Shown piece after piece: positions 22,974 through 36,388 of a stretch of 64,000 bases of DNA. The notes below the pieces were generated by a model, which was given only the letters and a program-made list of their open reading frames with translations, searched no databases and had not been told where the DNA came from. This DNA is from Pholiota molesta. Taxonomy: Eukaryota > Basidiomycota > Agaricomycetes > Agaricales > Strophariaceae. Where the stretch lies: the NCBI GenBank assembly GCA_014925825.1, contig JACGCK010000008.1:62001-126000 (forward strand). The letters are read 5' to 3'. The translations under genes were made by a program, and so were the position numbers. Position 1 is the stretch's first letter. Every line of letters starts with the position of its first letter.

Positions 22974-25596
22974 GTCTTTTGGATGTGATGAGAGGGCGGA
23001 GAAAAGTGAAGAGAACGGTGGAGAAGTGACATAGTTATATACTTGTGCAAGAAACGAGCAGACATATGCAGGGAACAACGATCGAGATTTCTCGTTTTCC
23101 ATTTTCGGCCATTCCTTTGTGGGTCGGTCTGATTTGGTACACCATGTGTCGCGCAAGGTCCCTTACTTTTGGATTTGCTTGTTCACATTTGATCGAAGGT
23201 TTTCGAAGCGTCTGCCTATCCTAATGACTCCTTAAGCTTGCTGCTTTGTTTCCATCACGACTGACCTTGTACTTGAATAAACATTTCCTTTGTTCAAATT
23301 CATTGATTCAATTCGAAAACTTGCGACCCATGGGCTGTCTGCCTGGCGCACTGGGCGTAGAAATAGCGCGGGCAGAAAACATAGAGAGCTTGTAGAAGCT
23401 TTATCACTAGGAGATATCAGAGAGCTATATCTGCATCAAATGCATTAATGCTGATGATCATCGATTATCGACGTGCTATCTTTGCTGGCACAGAACTCAT
23501 GTTTACTCACTATGATGGCGGTTACAGAGTGTTGGTTCGTACTTGCCTTTCTTGGAACAGGGACGCGAGCATCGCTTATTCCCTTTTAAGGCTTCGCTTT
23601 GTTCTTCGCTGTGAACTAAGTAACGTATAATTTGGGACACGAGATAACTACAAGACCCTTGGGTGCAGCTGATGAATGTTCTTGATGCCATACTATCATC
23701 TACCACCAGCTTCCAGTTTCTCTCTCTCCTGCGTCGAATGCCTTTGTATTCGCTCTTCGAGTCATTAGAAGAATTAAACCCGCTTATGCGATTGTTACGG
23801 GCGTCAATCTAGAGCGGAAGATACTATTCTCTCAGGAAACGAACTCCTTTTGTCCATCGAAATGCTCACAGTGCATATCCTGCAGCCCGTGGCTCACCAT
23901 CATCGGTGAAATCATGATGGATCTATTATCATCTGTAAGCATTCCTGTGCACATTGTCCCAGAATGTTGACTTATTATGACATGGTCAATGTAAACTCTT
24001 TTGTTCGACGACCATATTTTGGAATGAAAGTAAGTATGCACATACACTCTATCCTTCGTCATCTATTCATGGACGCCTCGCTCTGCGTTCGCAATCGTCT
24101 CAAGGCTATTACTACTCGTGGTCACTCCTCACTTTGGGAAACCCAGAACCTGTCTAGATGAATATACTCATCTTATGTCTACCCCCTTCTTTTCCGAGTC
24201 GTTGGTCGGATCAAGATTATAATTATGCATTTACCATCTTGGTTTGCCCAAGAATTGGAGAGCATCTGAATTCCGAGCACACATTTCCGTAATTCCGCGC
24301 TCCATGCTGACAGTTCTACTTACTAGGTACATTCCAACGGCAACGGCTAAGCAACTCCAAGCAACTACTATGGAGCACAACGCAAAACGTGTCTCGACAA
24401 TGGGAAGAGTCACAAGGTGAGTTGTCCCCACACGAAAAATGGAGACACTGCAGCGGGATCGCGGGACGACGTATAGACGTAATGGGACGACATGCGGCTC
24501 GAAGGACTTGTGCCACAACTTGTGAGTCAAGATTAAATGGTCTCAGTCACGACAGTCCTTCGACTTCCATAGTTGACAGTCAGTGATATGCCTGATATAT
24601 CTCGCTATACAGGCTACTTGTACCCATTTCGCGATTTGGACTCGGATAACCTGGGTCCGGGTCTCCTTTAGCTCATGCTGTGGCAATACGCATTGGGCGC
24701 GATCGTCTTTGGATCATCCAGCATAACACATCCGCAGTATAAATTCCACACACTGCCTCATCCTAAGTGATCCTGACGGCGCTTTTGCGGGTTATCTACA
24801 TGTATCCTCAGCCCTTTGCTGGTGCAGACTTTCCAAAATAAATTACTCCCGCAGTGGGCAGTGATTGTCCAACGATCTTTCTAGATTCGCGGACACGCAC
24901 ATCAGACTTACCCTACGATTGTTGAACTTTCCTAAATATAACATTCTGTACTTTTGACACGTCGTACTCCGACTTTTCTCCCTTTCTGTTGTGGGCCGCC
25001 ATCTTCTCTTCTTGCTCCAGTATATACGATAAAAATAAACCCTTCCCCGATCAGCCAACAATTCGTCATAAAGACTTCATTTCGGCGTGGCCGATCCCAT
25101 GAATAGACGCCCGTTGATGTGAATTCCATATTCTCTGACTTCAAATTGGCTGGGTCTTCTTTCTGACTAATGTTCGTGATCGCCGCGCTGAGATCCACGG
25201 AGGCTTCGCTGAGGCAGTCATACTAAGCTGATTCGCAGTTTGGGGTTGAGCCTTGAGAAAAGGATTTCTACAAACAGTTATAGGACATCGTCGTGCTCTG
25301 CTATTTTCCTTCATAAAATTGCTGAGCCTTGTAGATGTTTTGGCAGAGCGGCTGTCAACGGTTAATGGGTTCTGGGGTACTCGCCACGGAATGTTGCAAA
25401 CCTGCAAACCGAGAAGCCCTTAGCAAAATGTGACATCTCCTTAATTATTTCTTATCTGTAAATGTTACATATACATAGGCCCACGTCGAGAGTTTGTTAC
25501 CCAGCTGTACGCACCATTTATAAATGACATCCAAAATACTATACAAATTTGAATTTTGAAGATACAAAGTCATCCTTTCACTGGTCTCATTCGATA
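22974..25596. other. Long spacer with one possible exon
   Basis: No gene could be built. A minus-strand block at about 25227-24990 reads SVDLSAAITNISQKEDPANL and GVYSWDRPRRNEVFMTNCWL, preceded by an acceptor (CTTAG), and looks like a genuine exon of a protein I do not recognise. The rest, including 23160-24900, is AT-rich with short frames only. Confidence 0.3.
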
Positions 25597-27660
25597 TCAA
25601 ACCTCGTGATCACCCTGAATTAGCTCAATAGCCTTGTTCGATCTTGGGGTGATAGAGCACTTAAAAGGTTTGGGATGGCTATTGTAGATCAGCAAAAACC
25701 CTGTATTTTCATAGCTCATGAAGAAGTACCTGATTGTCCCTGTCATTTGCTCGTGCACAAGTACTTCGTCTTTGCTAGCGCTGGTGACATTGAATACCGC
25801 CAACGACATGGCAATCGAGATGAAAACCGAGGCGTCCGCCATTACTCGACCTGTTGGCAGGCATGTCAGACACAAATGTCATCGAATTTTTCAAGACCAT
25901 TTACCTGGACAAATTCTGCGGTAGATACTGTTCAGCTTTCGGCGGTAGCATGAAGAGATTGAAAAAGGATCACCTTCGTCCAAACCCAAAGGCCGTTAGT
26001 TTCGGATCTGGTTCTTGATTTGGCCCAAAAACCGCTCGGGTTGAAAGGTCATAGGATTTGCATAGACCGCCGGATCATGCGTCATCTCCCTAATGTGCAG
26101 TCAGACTTGTGCGCATGAAGTTACAAGATTATCATGACTTACCAAACATTGGGTATACTAGGGATCCTTTTGGAATAAGTAACCGTTATAGATTTGTCTT
26201 CCGTGACACGGTGAGCGATCGCTAAGGTCAAAGAACTCGCAATTAAGCTTCCACAAAAACATAACCCAAAGATTGGACGTACCAGTAGGTACTACACTAT
26301 GCCACCGAAATACCTCAAGTTGGAGGGCATTGACATACGGCAGGTTCGGCCGGTCTGCAAAACAAGGCAGCCGCTCGTTTCCTGTGACACTATCTATCTC
26401 TTCTTGTGCCTTTCGCATCACTTCGGGATACAAGCCATAGCCAAAAAGAAGGCATTGATAGAAGCGACCGTCTAAAAGCCCCAGTTTGATATCGATATAA
26501 ATAACGAAGGTAAATGGGGAGGACAAGGGAAGAGACATACAGTATCAGCGCCGCCGGAGTAGAGCGATGCGGCCGACCATTTGATATCGTATTCTTGTTC
26601 CTCCGTCATCCTGGCTCTGAGAGTAATCGAGATGTAAAGGAATCCTCAGCGGTCCCAGATGCCTAAAGCTGGGGCTCAGCTTGACAATAGACGACAATGT
26701 GATTGGGCGTACCATTTGCTCCTTGACGAACTGATGAGGGCCTTCTGCCATCTTTTGCAGTGTTGCAGCCCATCTGTGGCAGTCTTTTTGAACCCGGCTC
26801 CCGGAAACCATGAAGGGATGTGTTTTACTTCATTAAATCGATTTAGCATGGTTATTTGAATTTTAGAAAAGACGTCAAGCTTACGAGCTGGAACAAGATT
26901 CACTAGGAAACCTCCAGGCGCCGTGGACAGTGCGAACTGCTCCGTAGCTATATCGCCATATTGACGAATGGATCTTCATTCTCCTTGACTTCGTAGCCGT
27001 GCGAGATTCGTAGAATGACAGAGCCGGCGGTCCTAAAAGAATTCTATGATCAGAAAGCTTTGCGGCGATAGTATTTCTTAATTCTTCACGTACTTTCTCA
27101 CATGAGCGGAAAGGTCATCAGGATTCGCCAGAACGCGTTTCAAGAATCGATGGGTTTCCATTTCGCCTCCGGGATGGAACCTGACCATGGAACTTTGACT
27201 CCCGATGGATTGATGAAAGAGTTCCGATATTGCGGAAACGGGCTCCATAGGGAATGAGGACAAGCGTCGATTTCCAGCCCACAAGTCGCCTCCCATCTCC
27301 AGCCGAGGTCTGTCGGAGTAGTTCGAGCCCCCTTCTCGAGCATATCGATAGCCACTTGAGCAGAGTTCACGATGATCATGTCTGTCCGAAAATTGACACG
27401 GAAACGATATTGCCTGCAGGACGACATCATTAGCATAGTAAAGGCATCCTGGACGATAGAATAGGAATACGTACCCCATTTCTTGCCCCAATTTGCGAAG
27501 GTGAGCCATTCCTGAGAAGTCGGCATATCAGAAGGTTTCCAAGAAGTGGCAACCTTCGCGGACCGGGAGGCAGAGGTGCGGCTGATGGTCGACTCAGCGC
27601 CTTCTTCAACAGAACAAGCCCGAGAACCAGGAGCGCTATGTCGAGAAGTGTAACGCCCAT
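25597..27660 (-). CDS. Cytochrome P450 monooxygenase (several frame breaks)
   Basis: Heme-thiolate monooxygenase of the ER membrane. From ATG 27660 there is a membrane anchor, then LPPGPRRLPLLGNLL. Exons continue with SQEWLTFANWGKKWG, MIIVNSAQVAIDMLEKG, SNYSDRPRLEMGGDL, LFHQSIGSQSSMVRF and HRFLKRVLANPDD, IPSWFPGAGFKK, EYDIKWSAASLYSGGADT (the I-helix approach), YPEVMRKAQEEIDSVTG, the ExxR helix LQLEVFRWHSVVP, the PERF motif FQPERFLG, the heme loop FGFGRR/ICPG split by an intron (about 25935-25990), and LADASVFISIAMSLAVFNV to 25597. All landmarks are present. At least five joins need one restored base (around 27385, 27332, 27262, 27240 and 26030), so the gene is broken as given. Substrate unknown. 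Confidence 0.8.
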
Positions 27661-28327
27661 GATATCGTCAAGGTCAGAGGGGGGATTGGCGAACAAGGGT
27701 ATCTGATGTGCTTGGAGACAGCACGCACATATATATATGTTTTGAAGGGGTAACGGCATGCATTGATCCCGATGTTGGCTATTATATGTAAGGTGAAAGT
27801 CAAGTGAATGTGAGCCCTTGAATCAGCGTTGATAAGCCTCTCGAGACTCGCACTGTCATCTCAAGCGAAAGTAGAAGCAGAGAAGGACTCCATGGCGCCA
27901 CTCCCCTTAGGTTCTAATAATAGGTTCGATGGTTCGATGTTTGTAACTAACGCCGCGGATCAGGATGTAGCATCCGCGCGCGTGATGCCACAGATATCCA
28001 TGTATAAATTCCGTGGATAGAGAGTCCTAGAGAGTCGGCGAACAAACACGAATAGTAGATGGGTAACCGTTCATGACAAGCCCGATTGTATTTAAGCAAC
28101 TACTCAACATTAGCGCGGCGCATATGGACATAAGTCGACTCAGAAACTGATGGCTAATTTACATCTGAAGCCAATCTGAAGCTCAAGTATGATATCTCCC
28201 TCGGAGCTACGAAAGGCTCTATCGAATGATTCGCTGAGCTCTCCAGCCTTCTTTGTTCCTCCCGATTATGAAGGCACTTCAAGTACTCAAGTTAAGAAAG
28301 AAATGAATTATCGAATTACAACATCTT
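27661..28327. other. Spacer
   Basis: Upstream region of the P450 and 3' region of the next minus-strand gene. No coding sequence, repeat or RNA gene recognised. Confidence 0.4.
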
Positions 28328-29132
28328 TTACAATGCCGGGTGACCTATAAATATACTTTGGTAGACGTTATTCGTGTACGTGATCTCTTCGTCGGTAAGT
28401 AGAGCGCCATAATAATACCATAGCAGAATGGCGGAGAGCAAAAGGGGCTGGCCGTTGTTGGTCTTGTCAATGAGCACATTCAAGATGTAGACTGCATCGA
28501 TAATATGGACTTCGTTGCTCAGCGCCTGTGCCAGCCCGTCTGGATTCCTCGCCATCTCTATTAGCAGTGTCATCCGCCGTTCAAACGCCATTTTGATCTT
28601 GCCCACAAGCTGAAATCTCCAGTCGGCGACGTAGACATGGAGGTAGTCGGTTTGGAAGAGAAGGAGGTTCATTTGCAAAGAATCGTCGAAGAGCGTCTCG
28701 CAACCGGCATGGTGCAGGATGTGCGCCACCATATCTGCGTTGATCCATCGGTGGGAGTATCCCTGCATTCGGGGATCGGAAACGAGTGCGTATTTGGCAT
28801 CGTATAGCGCACTAGAGGCATCAGGATCTGCAATGTAGTAGTCGACGTCGTCCGTTGATTTGCGGATTCGGAGGACCAGAACAGCTACGGCGCCTCCGGA
28901 GACGATCATCTGAATGGGATTTTGGTTTCGAGTCGGAAAAAGGTCTTTAATCTTGTCCGATATACATCGCAGACCTAAACGCAGTAAGGATGAAGTGAAC
29001 AGTCAGTCATCGTGCTTGCAAGAGTCGAAGATCCTGAAGAACTCACCATTTATTATATCTTCTTCGCTGAGTTCCGTCTTGGGACGTACTGGGCGGTTAA
29101 AAGAGACAGCCTTCTTGATCTTTTTGAGCATT
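28328..29132 (-). CDS. Nucleotidyltransferase-fold-like fungal protein
   Basis: Two exons join in frame (ATG 29132, intron about 28975-29045): MLKKIKKAVSFNRPVRP, SEEDIINGLRCISDKIKDLF, then IQMIVSGGAVAVLVLRIRKS followed by TDDVDYYIADP. The pattern of a GG-containing strand and helix followed by R.S.DDVD resembles the nucleotidyltransferase fold, where the two Asp residues bind metal. The rest (YSHRWINADMVAHILHH, FQTDYLHVYVADWRFQLVGK, MTLLIEMARNPDGLAQAL) fits uncharacterised fungal proteins of this type. The predicted product is about 244 residues with no frame problem. Catalytic activity and substrate are unknown; several fungal relatives may be inactive. Confidence 0.6.
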
Positions 29133-30092
29133 GGGGCCAGTAGGATCTATAGGACAAGAATTGGTTGCGGTGTAGGGGTGCTTTGGAGGGGTGCAGTGTT
29201 GAAGCAACGAGTTGGTTCCCCATTATCAGATGGAAACCAAAAGGGGATTTTGGCCGTATCTTACCGATATAACAGTCAAAGTCGCCACCGTACAAGTTTT
29301 TGAAATGAAATGGCATCAATGTTCTTCCGTAAAGGTGTCACGTCAAACATGCCTAGCAAGGGTCGATGTTGAGACAGTCTCCAGAAAAGGAAAATAATAC
29401 CTAATCGGTAATGCACCTTCGAATGCTTCTAGAATTCTACTGCCCTTGGCGATTCTACCTACGTCCCCCAGATCGACTTTCCTTCAATATTGCCTGTTCA
29501 AGCTGATTGCGAGATCCTGTAACTTTGAAATTACCGGAGAAGACGTCATATCCGGCTATTAAAGCACAACGTGAGGCCGTCCAAGTATAGCATGCCGCCG
29601 GGACATTCTTCCGATGTTCCTTGCGGTCACCGGTGGTATCTGGAGTCTGGTGGTCTGCTATCTTCTGCTATATAGCTGTCATGCTTTATTGCTCAAACGT
29701 GTGTATGTTTTCTGCGTCAATATCTTAGTATTCAGGCTAAACACTTATTCAAGCACAAAACAATCATTGACGCTAGCGCTACATCAATGCCAGACTCTTC
29801 ACTGAAGTCCATACATAGCTTATGATATTGCATACAATGTCAGGCCTTGAGCTTCAGGGCCTGAATAAAGTGCCGTAATGTGTGTTTCAACCTCAACAAA
29901 CTCTTTGCGCGCCTCGACGCGTTGCACTGCCGATCAAATTCCCAATTGTTCCAGTGCTTTCTATGCGGACAGCCCATTACGTAACTGTTCTCGAGACTGA
30001 TAAATAGATAGATCAAGACCTCCACCGCATCCCACCTGATTATCCGCTAGAGCTTTTAGGCAAGACCAGAACTTCGAAACGATAACGTGAAG
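29133..30092. other. Spacer between divergent genes
   Basis: Presumed shared upstream region of the nucleotidyltransferase-like gene (minus) and the cyclophilin-40 gene (plus). Short frames only, no recognisable motif. Confidence 0.4.
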
Positions 30093-31601
30093 ATGGCAGA
30101 CCAACCGCAACGCCCCATTGTCTTCTTCGACATCACCATCGGTGACAAGCCTGCGGGCAGAGTTATTTTTCCCTCTACAGCGATCTAGTCCCCAAAACTG
30201 CAGAGAACTTCCGTAAGTCTTACCAGACGGTACTCAGAATATGAGAACTGATATTTGGGTCGACAGGGGCGTTATGCACGGGCGAGAAGGGTGTCGGACG
30301 GGCAGGGAAACCTCTCACCTACAAGGATCTGGTTTCCATCGGGTGATCAAAGGGTAATTCTTTCGAATGCACGAACAGAGAACCTTGGACTGACAATGCC
30401 AATGCAATCAGTTTCATGTGCCAGGGAGGAGATTTCACTGCCGGAAATGGTACGTATATCAACATTCAGAATTGTGTTTATCAACTCATCACATTCCGTC
30501 TTGAAGGAACTGGTGGAGAATCGATTTATGGTGAAAAGTTTGAGGACGAAGGATTCCCTGTCAAGCATACGAAGCCCTTCCTCCTTTCTATGGTGAGTCC
30601 ATGAATTCAGCCAAGGACGCAGCTTGTTCACAAATGATAGGCCAACGCAGGACCGAATACTAACGGATCGCAATTCTTCATTACCGTGGCACCAACACCG
30701 CATCTAGATGGAAAGCATGTCGTCTTCGGAGAGGTCATCAAAGGGAAATCTACAGGTGCGTACCATACTACATTCTTGCACGCATCACTTTCTGATAGCA
30801 AGACAGTGCGCCAGATCGAGAATTTCCCCACAGCATCAGGCGACGTCCCTACATCCCCATCATCATTGCAGACTGCGGCGAACTCTCCCCTGATGATCCC
30901 TCTCTCAAAGAGGCCCCGGAAGCCCAAGCAGACGACCCGTACGAAGACTACCCCGTTGATGAAGATAGAGACACGGAGAATCCGGAGATCGCCCTGGAGA
31001 TCGCCAAAGCTGTGCGCGAGGTAGGCAACAAGCTCTTCAAGGAGGGCCGTACGGAAGAAGCGCTGCAGAAGTACCAAAGTGAGTAGCTGAGACCCCTTCA
31101 TCTATGACATACCAGAGCTGATGCATGTGTGTGCAGAATCCCTGCGCTATCTCGACGTGCACCCCGTTCTCCCTGAAGACACGCCAGAGGCGGTGAAGAG
31201 GGCTACAACGCGCTCCTCGCGCCTCTCCTCCTCAACTCTGCGCTGGCGGCCATCCGTATCCAGCCCAATCGACCGCGAACGCGATGATTGCGATCAACAG
31301 CGCCACGCGTGCGCTGAACAGCCTATCGTTGAGCAACGCAGACAAAGGTACGCTCGCAGTTTCCAGATCCAATTATTATCAAGGTCTCACGGCACATCGT
31401 ACCACCAGCCAAAGCCTTGTACCGCCGCGCCCTAGCGCATGCCTACATGAAGGATGAGGAGGGATCAGAACAGGACCTCATAGAGGCAAGCAGCTGGTGC
31501 CCGAAGACGCCGCCATCGCCAGCGAGCTTGCAAAGATCCGGCAACAGCGAAAAGAGAAGAGGGAGAAGGAAAAGAAGCAATTCAAGAAATTGTTTTCTTA
31601 G
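30093..31601 (+). CDS. CPR6: Cyclophilin-40 peptidyl-prolyl isomerase with TPR domain (frame breaks)
   Basis: Hsp90 co-chaperone of the cytosol combining a cyclophilin domain with tetratricopeptide repeats (yeast Cpr6/Cpr7, animal PPID). The cyclophilin half reads [76 protein letters not shown] and [20 protein letters not shown] followed by [10 protein letters not shown]; the catalytic Arg (FHRVIK) and the QFFIT strand are present. After an acidic linker come [20 protein letters not shown] and a second repeat [20 protein letters not shown], the TPR block that grips Hsp90, ending in a Lys-rich tail with KKLFS at 31601. Five or more joins need one restored base (for example the T5 run near 30167, the GG near 30327, the C4 run near 30857), so no complete product is encoded as given. 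Confidence 0.85.
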
Positions 31602-31989
31602 TGTAATCGCCTGCTAGGTCTAGGACGGTCCATTAGGGAGCAGTTAATGTATCATAGGCATGTAATGAAATTGATTTCATGAAATTATTACGACCTTAGG
31701 ATCATTGTACTAACCGGCTGGGAGATCGGGGCGTGGAAGCTGGTGAAGCTGGCAAAGTTCAGTCCCAAAAATTCGTAGTTCACCATAGGTTGGTAAATCA
31801 AATGTAACAAAAGTACTGAGCGCTGAGCGTCGATGCTTGAGAGCCTGAGCTTGAACGTCGAACGTTGAGAACCCCTAACGTCACTGCTGCGATCATACAT
31901 AGCTCGTGGGTAATGACCCAATAATAACCACGTCTTGTCAACTTGACGATCCATGTACTTCATAACCATCGTTCACACAAATAGGTAGC
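31602..31989. other. Spacer
   Basis: Short intergenic region between two plus-strand genes; nothing recognisable. Confidence 0.4.
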
Positions 31990-34900
31990 ATGACTACGCT
32001 GAGCCTATTTCGAGATCTTCTAATTCTGCAGACGAGGCCAAAGTCATTCTCGAGGCCGCTTTAGTGACAACATCCGAAAATCTCGAAGAGCCCAGAACCG
32101 TCGGATACTGGCTGTGGTGTCGCACAAAGATGATTGGGATTTGACAGAGGAGGGCAGGTACGCTTTTCCGCAGGCTTTTTGAGGCTGGACTTACGTATCC
32201 AAGTCTGTTCGTCTGCAATACAAGGCCGGCGTGAATGGCGCCCAGACGAGCTCGACATCCAGCGTGTTTTCCCGATCTATGGGCAGTTCTCTGTCGTCAT
32301 GAGCCAGATGCGGCGCGGTGCCGTCGACGTTCGACCGAACATGTCCTCGAAATCCGTACTGGAACAACCCGCGCTGGTGAGCGAGACCAGAAAGAACTGG
32401 ACCGCAAACTAAGTGCCTTGTCACAGTGATAACTCTCAATATCACCCTGCCGAGGGTATCCGGAACGACATCTCACTCTCAACCTTCTTCACATACGACG
32501 TTCAAAGTCTGCGCACACTTGTTCTGAATGCAAACGTCTGAAGGAGGTCGCCGGTGAGCTTGTCTTCAGCTTTCATGACGGATCGATAACTTATGTATGT
32601 ACTGGGTGCCACACTATACAGACGTGGACGCCAATGCCGTGATCAACCTCGCAACCTCGACCACTCACTTCAGCTGGCTGAAGCCTTACCTCGAGAAGCA
32701 TACCACGGTCGCTGCATGTATGTCTTATCCCGGAGAGTACTTGTGGGCATTTGCTAAACGAAATCCAGTGACATCCTTGCCACAAGATCTTCGACAGATC
32801 AATAGACCATTATTGGAGCGCCTGTCACCAACAAGCGCGGGGCTCACGGGGGACGACTACGTAGATGCACAGACGATCAAAGATGACTGGGTTCGCAGAA
32901 AGGCTCGTGATATGTCGAGAATAGGTCGGAGGAAACTCAAGTGAGCCATAACTTGTCTTGGGACTGCTAGCAATAATTACATACGTTGTAGGTTGAGGGT
33001 AGGAACTTTCAACGTTAATGGAAAGATGCCCTCTCAAGATCTCTCCGCCTGGGTACAAGGGGATGGGAGCGGTCAACAACGGTCAATGCGGAAAAAGAGA
33101 CGCCCGTGCTCCGCCCGTGAAAAATATATCCCCACTTTCCCTAGGGGAAGTTGTCAGGAATCCTTTCACCTGGAGTAAGCATGTCCGATTTAATGACGCT
33201 TCGCTACTGAGCATCAGGATAGCTTCTCGAAGAATGGTATCCCTTCGACAGAGCACCTGAGGATTCCATACGGGTTGACTTGACCAATCCAGAGATCCAG
33301 ATCTATCGTATTGGATTCCAGGAGTTAGACCTCTCCACGGAAGCGTTGATCTATTCAACGGGAACACTCAGGGAAGACGCTTGGTGTCTGGCCGTGCTCG
33401 CTGCACTGGGAGAAAAGCGGTAAACTATGAAAAGGCAAGTTCCACGCATTTATAACGCTTGATTCCTCTACTGACTTTGCTTTTTGGCATTTAGCTCATT
33501 TCTAAGCAACTTGTCGGCATGCTTCTCGTAATCTTCGTCAAAAAAGAATTACAATCTTGTTTCGGAAACATCACAACTTCTGCTGCTGGCGCCGGGATTC
33601 TTGGCATTATGGTCAGTCGCTTCCAGCCAGGGGGATACATAATTACGCTGAACTCATGGACTATCAAGGGGAACAAGGGGGGTACTGCGGTACGCCTGAC
33701 ATTCACTCCCCCTTCTCCTAGCACCGAAGAGCAATCTCAACTTCATTCTCCGGGTTCGACGACGCTCACCTTTGTCAATGCTCATCTCGCAGCCTTCGAT
33801 GAGATGGTGGATAGGCGTAATTCTGACTTCCAAGACTTGTCCAAGCGCTTAAGTTTCGACGGACTCGTGTTTCCCTCTTCTAATAATCTGGGGTCTGAGG
33901 CTGAGGGAGGCGACGATCATGCTGCTGCTGATACGTCTACTCTAACAGTGGAACTCCCTCCTCGTTTAAGCATCTACGAAACTGATTCCTTATTTTGGAT
34001 GGTCAGTTCAGTCAATTTTCTCTCGATCTCGTCCAGGAACTGATACGAGCCTCTATGCAACTTGTCCAAATTTAGGGAGGTGCGTTTGAACAAGAAAACG
34101 TCATATAACGATACGCGGAATTCATTGCGTTGTTCATTAGATCTGAATTACAGAATGGATATCCCAGATGCGACGTTGAGAGGAATCCTTCACGACGATG
34201 AGTGGGACAACGGTCCCAAAGTTGAAGCCCTGATCCGATTCGATCAGGTGGGTGTATATGTAAATCTGTGATAAATCTATGGACATTCATCTTTCCGACA
34301 GCTCAAGAAATCAATCCAAGACAAGAAGGCATTTTTCGGTTTGATGAAGGGCTATTAGACACCTACCGTAAGTACATCTATATTTGTTAATCTGATTGGA
34401 TGTTTAACCCTTTTCACAGGTCGTATCGCTTTAGCCCGGGGTAATGATGGATAAACTGGGCTATGATCTTAAGAACGTCGCTTTCATTTGCCGAAAATAT
34501 ATTCTAACAGTTCTTTAGACGAAAGCCTGCATGGACAGACCGTATCTAACATGCACGACCCAATGTGCGGCGTTGAGCAGCTGTCCTACACGGCCCACCC
34601 TCGAATTACGATGAGCGACCATCGGCCTGTGCCGCGACTTTGATATCGACGTAAGTCCAGCTTGGCTTTCAACACGATCCATTGAGATTGATGAGCGGGT
34701 GCTAGATGGATCTCTATGACATGGACACGCTGCAAGCAACGCACGCAAATTGCTAAATGACGTCATCAACTGGAAAGTGAAAGTACCATGGGCGGGAAGG
34801 CCTAAAATCCAAGACACTATATGATTTGAGAAAATTCGTATGTCCCTCCGTTTTCTACTTGTGTCTATACTTAACCTCCTTAGATATGGACTTGATTGAA

Positions 34901-36234
34901 CGAAACTTTCTGTTCGAAATACGAGCAAAGTATGCCTTCTTAAAGCACGCCGAAAACTGAATGAAAATTATGTTGTAGAGCCATGTGCCTTCCGATTTGT
35001 TCCTATCAACTTGATTCCCAATTCGTCAGTTATGGGTTTCGTCGAAAGCGCTTTTCTGACCTTCGAATTCTTCAGATCCCGAATGGCTCTCGATCTATCC
35101 TATGACAGTCAGTTCAAGCTGTTAACTGTCAACTTTTCAATGCTAACTGTTTGCTACAGGGTATCCTTCTTCCTGACGAAGTCATAGCTATTACACTGAG
35201 TGCACATGTGAACAACAATATCGCTGCCGTCCTGAATATGAAGCCGAAAGACCTCAGCGCAACATTGATTTTGCATACGATGATGGGCAAAGACCATTTA
35301 TTTCCGTTTCAGCGGAATATCGTAAGCCTGCGCTCGCAACGGCATATAAATCCACTGAAATTCTGCGCAGAGTATACATGCTTTGCCAATAAGCTCTCGC
35401 GGCTGACGCGACTGCGTGGGCCAATAAGGTCGATGGGCTCACCGAATGACCTTTTGCCAGAAAATAACGCGATCAACGCTCCGAGAGAGGTAATGCGCCT
35501 GGTCAACTGGATGATGGAATATGACGGGAACACAGTATGTCTCCCCATCTCGTTCGACTTACTTGCTAATGACGTCAACTAGGATGACATGTTCCTTGCC
35601 CCGCAACGAAGATAACGTACAAACTATCAGAGAAGTGCGGCTCATCCCTTTCCCCTCATTCATGAATTGAACCCCTCGCTCCTGTCAAGTGCCTCGACAC
35701 CGGAGACGCGTTCCCGTTCGAGGAGAAACACCGGATCCTCAGATCCCAGTGGCTTTGCAGCGACGCTGAGGCCTCCTGGAATCTCTGCCGGAAGCGATCA
35801 TACCAGCAACATTGCACCACCGCAGTCTCGAAATGACGAACCGGGACGAAGCATTCGAGGTAGTGGGTGCTCATTCGGTGTGCACCATAGCGCGGGATTT
35901 TGAATACCAAGTTGCAGCTTCTTGACGAGCTATCACCGGCCTCTGTCAATGTTTGTGTTCTTGCCTCTGTGTCTATAGGAGAATTCTGACCTGTGTTTAG
36001 GTCTGGATATCTGTTACTGCGTTTTTGCATTATATCTGTCAAAGATCGAAGAAAGAGAATCAGGCCGAACGTGTTGGTATGTGAATACTTTCTTTTTTGT
36101 CCTGCTGTGCTCTAAACTGCTTCTTTTAAGCTACTGTTCTAGCACCCGTTTTCCTTCGCGACGACCCCACTTCCTTCGCACCACCTATATCACCGATGGG
36201 GAAGCGTAGATTTCTGCTTTATTTTATTACATAG
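31990..36234 (+). CDS. OCRL/INPP5B-type inositol polyphosphate 5-phosphatase (frame breaks)
   Basis: Removes the 5-phosphate of PtdIns(4,5)P2 and related lipids at Golgi, endosome and plasma membranes. Domains in order: an N-terminal lobe (32000-32940; LAVVSHKDDWDLTEEG, RVFPIYGQFSVVMSQMRR, HFSWLKPYLEKHT); the IPPc domain (32930-34640; RVGTFNVNGKMPSQDLSAW, IGFQELDLSTEAL, VFVKKELQSCFGNI, FVNAHLAAFDEMVDRRNSDF, DLNYRMDIPD, KPAWTDRI and SDHRPV, which carry catalytic and metal-binding residues); an ASH domain (35060-35440; LLPDEVIAITLSAHVNNN, LHTMMGKDHLF, CFANKLSRL); and a RhoGAP-like domain (35440-36220; NAPREVMRLVNWMMEYDGN, LLESLPEAIIPA, LEMTNRDEAFE, VWISVTAFLHYICQ) ending TSFAPPISPMGKRRFLLYFI at 36234. 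More than ten introns. Numerous single-base frame breaks interrupt it; the start at 31990 is tentative. Confidence 0.82.
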
Positions 36235-36388
36235 CTATCCAGGTTTTCTCGATTGTATTGCCAAGGATGGGACGCAAAGAAGGTATTAACTGAGTATATA
36301 ATAGTACACTGGCTGCACATTACCACTGGTTACATGGGGGAAAAAATCTACGACACTTATACGGCGTGTCGAACCGCGATCTAGGCCG

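Noticed and set aside
4421..36234. Programmed ribosomal frameshifting as an explanation for the frame breaks
   Set aside because: Breaks occur at many unrelated positions in unrelated genes without slippery heptamers or downstream structures, and some genes would need five or more; missing bases are far simpler.
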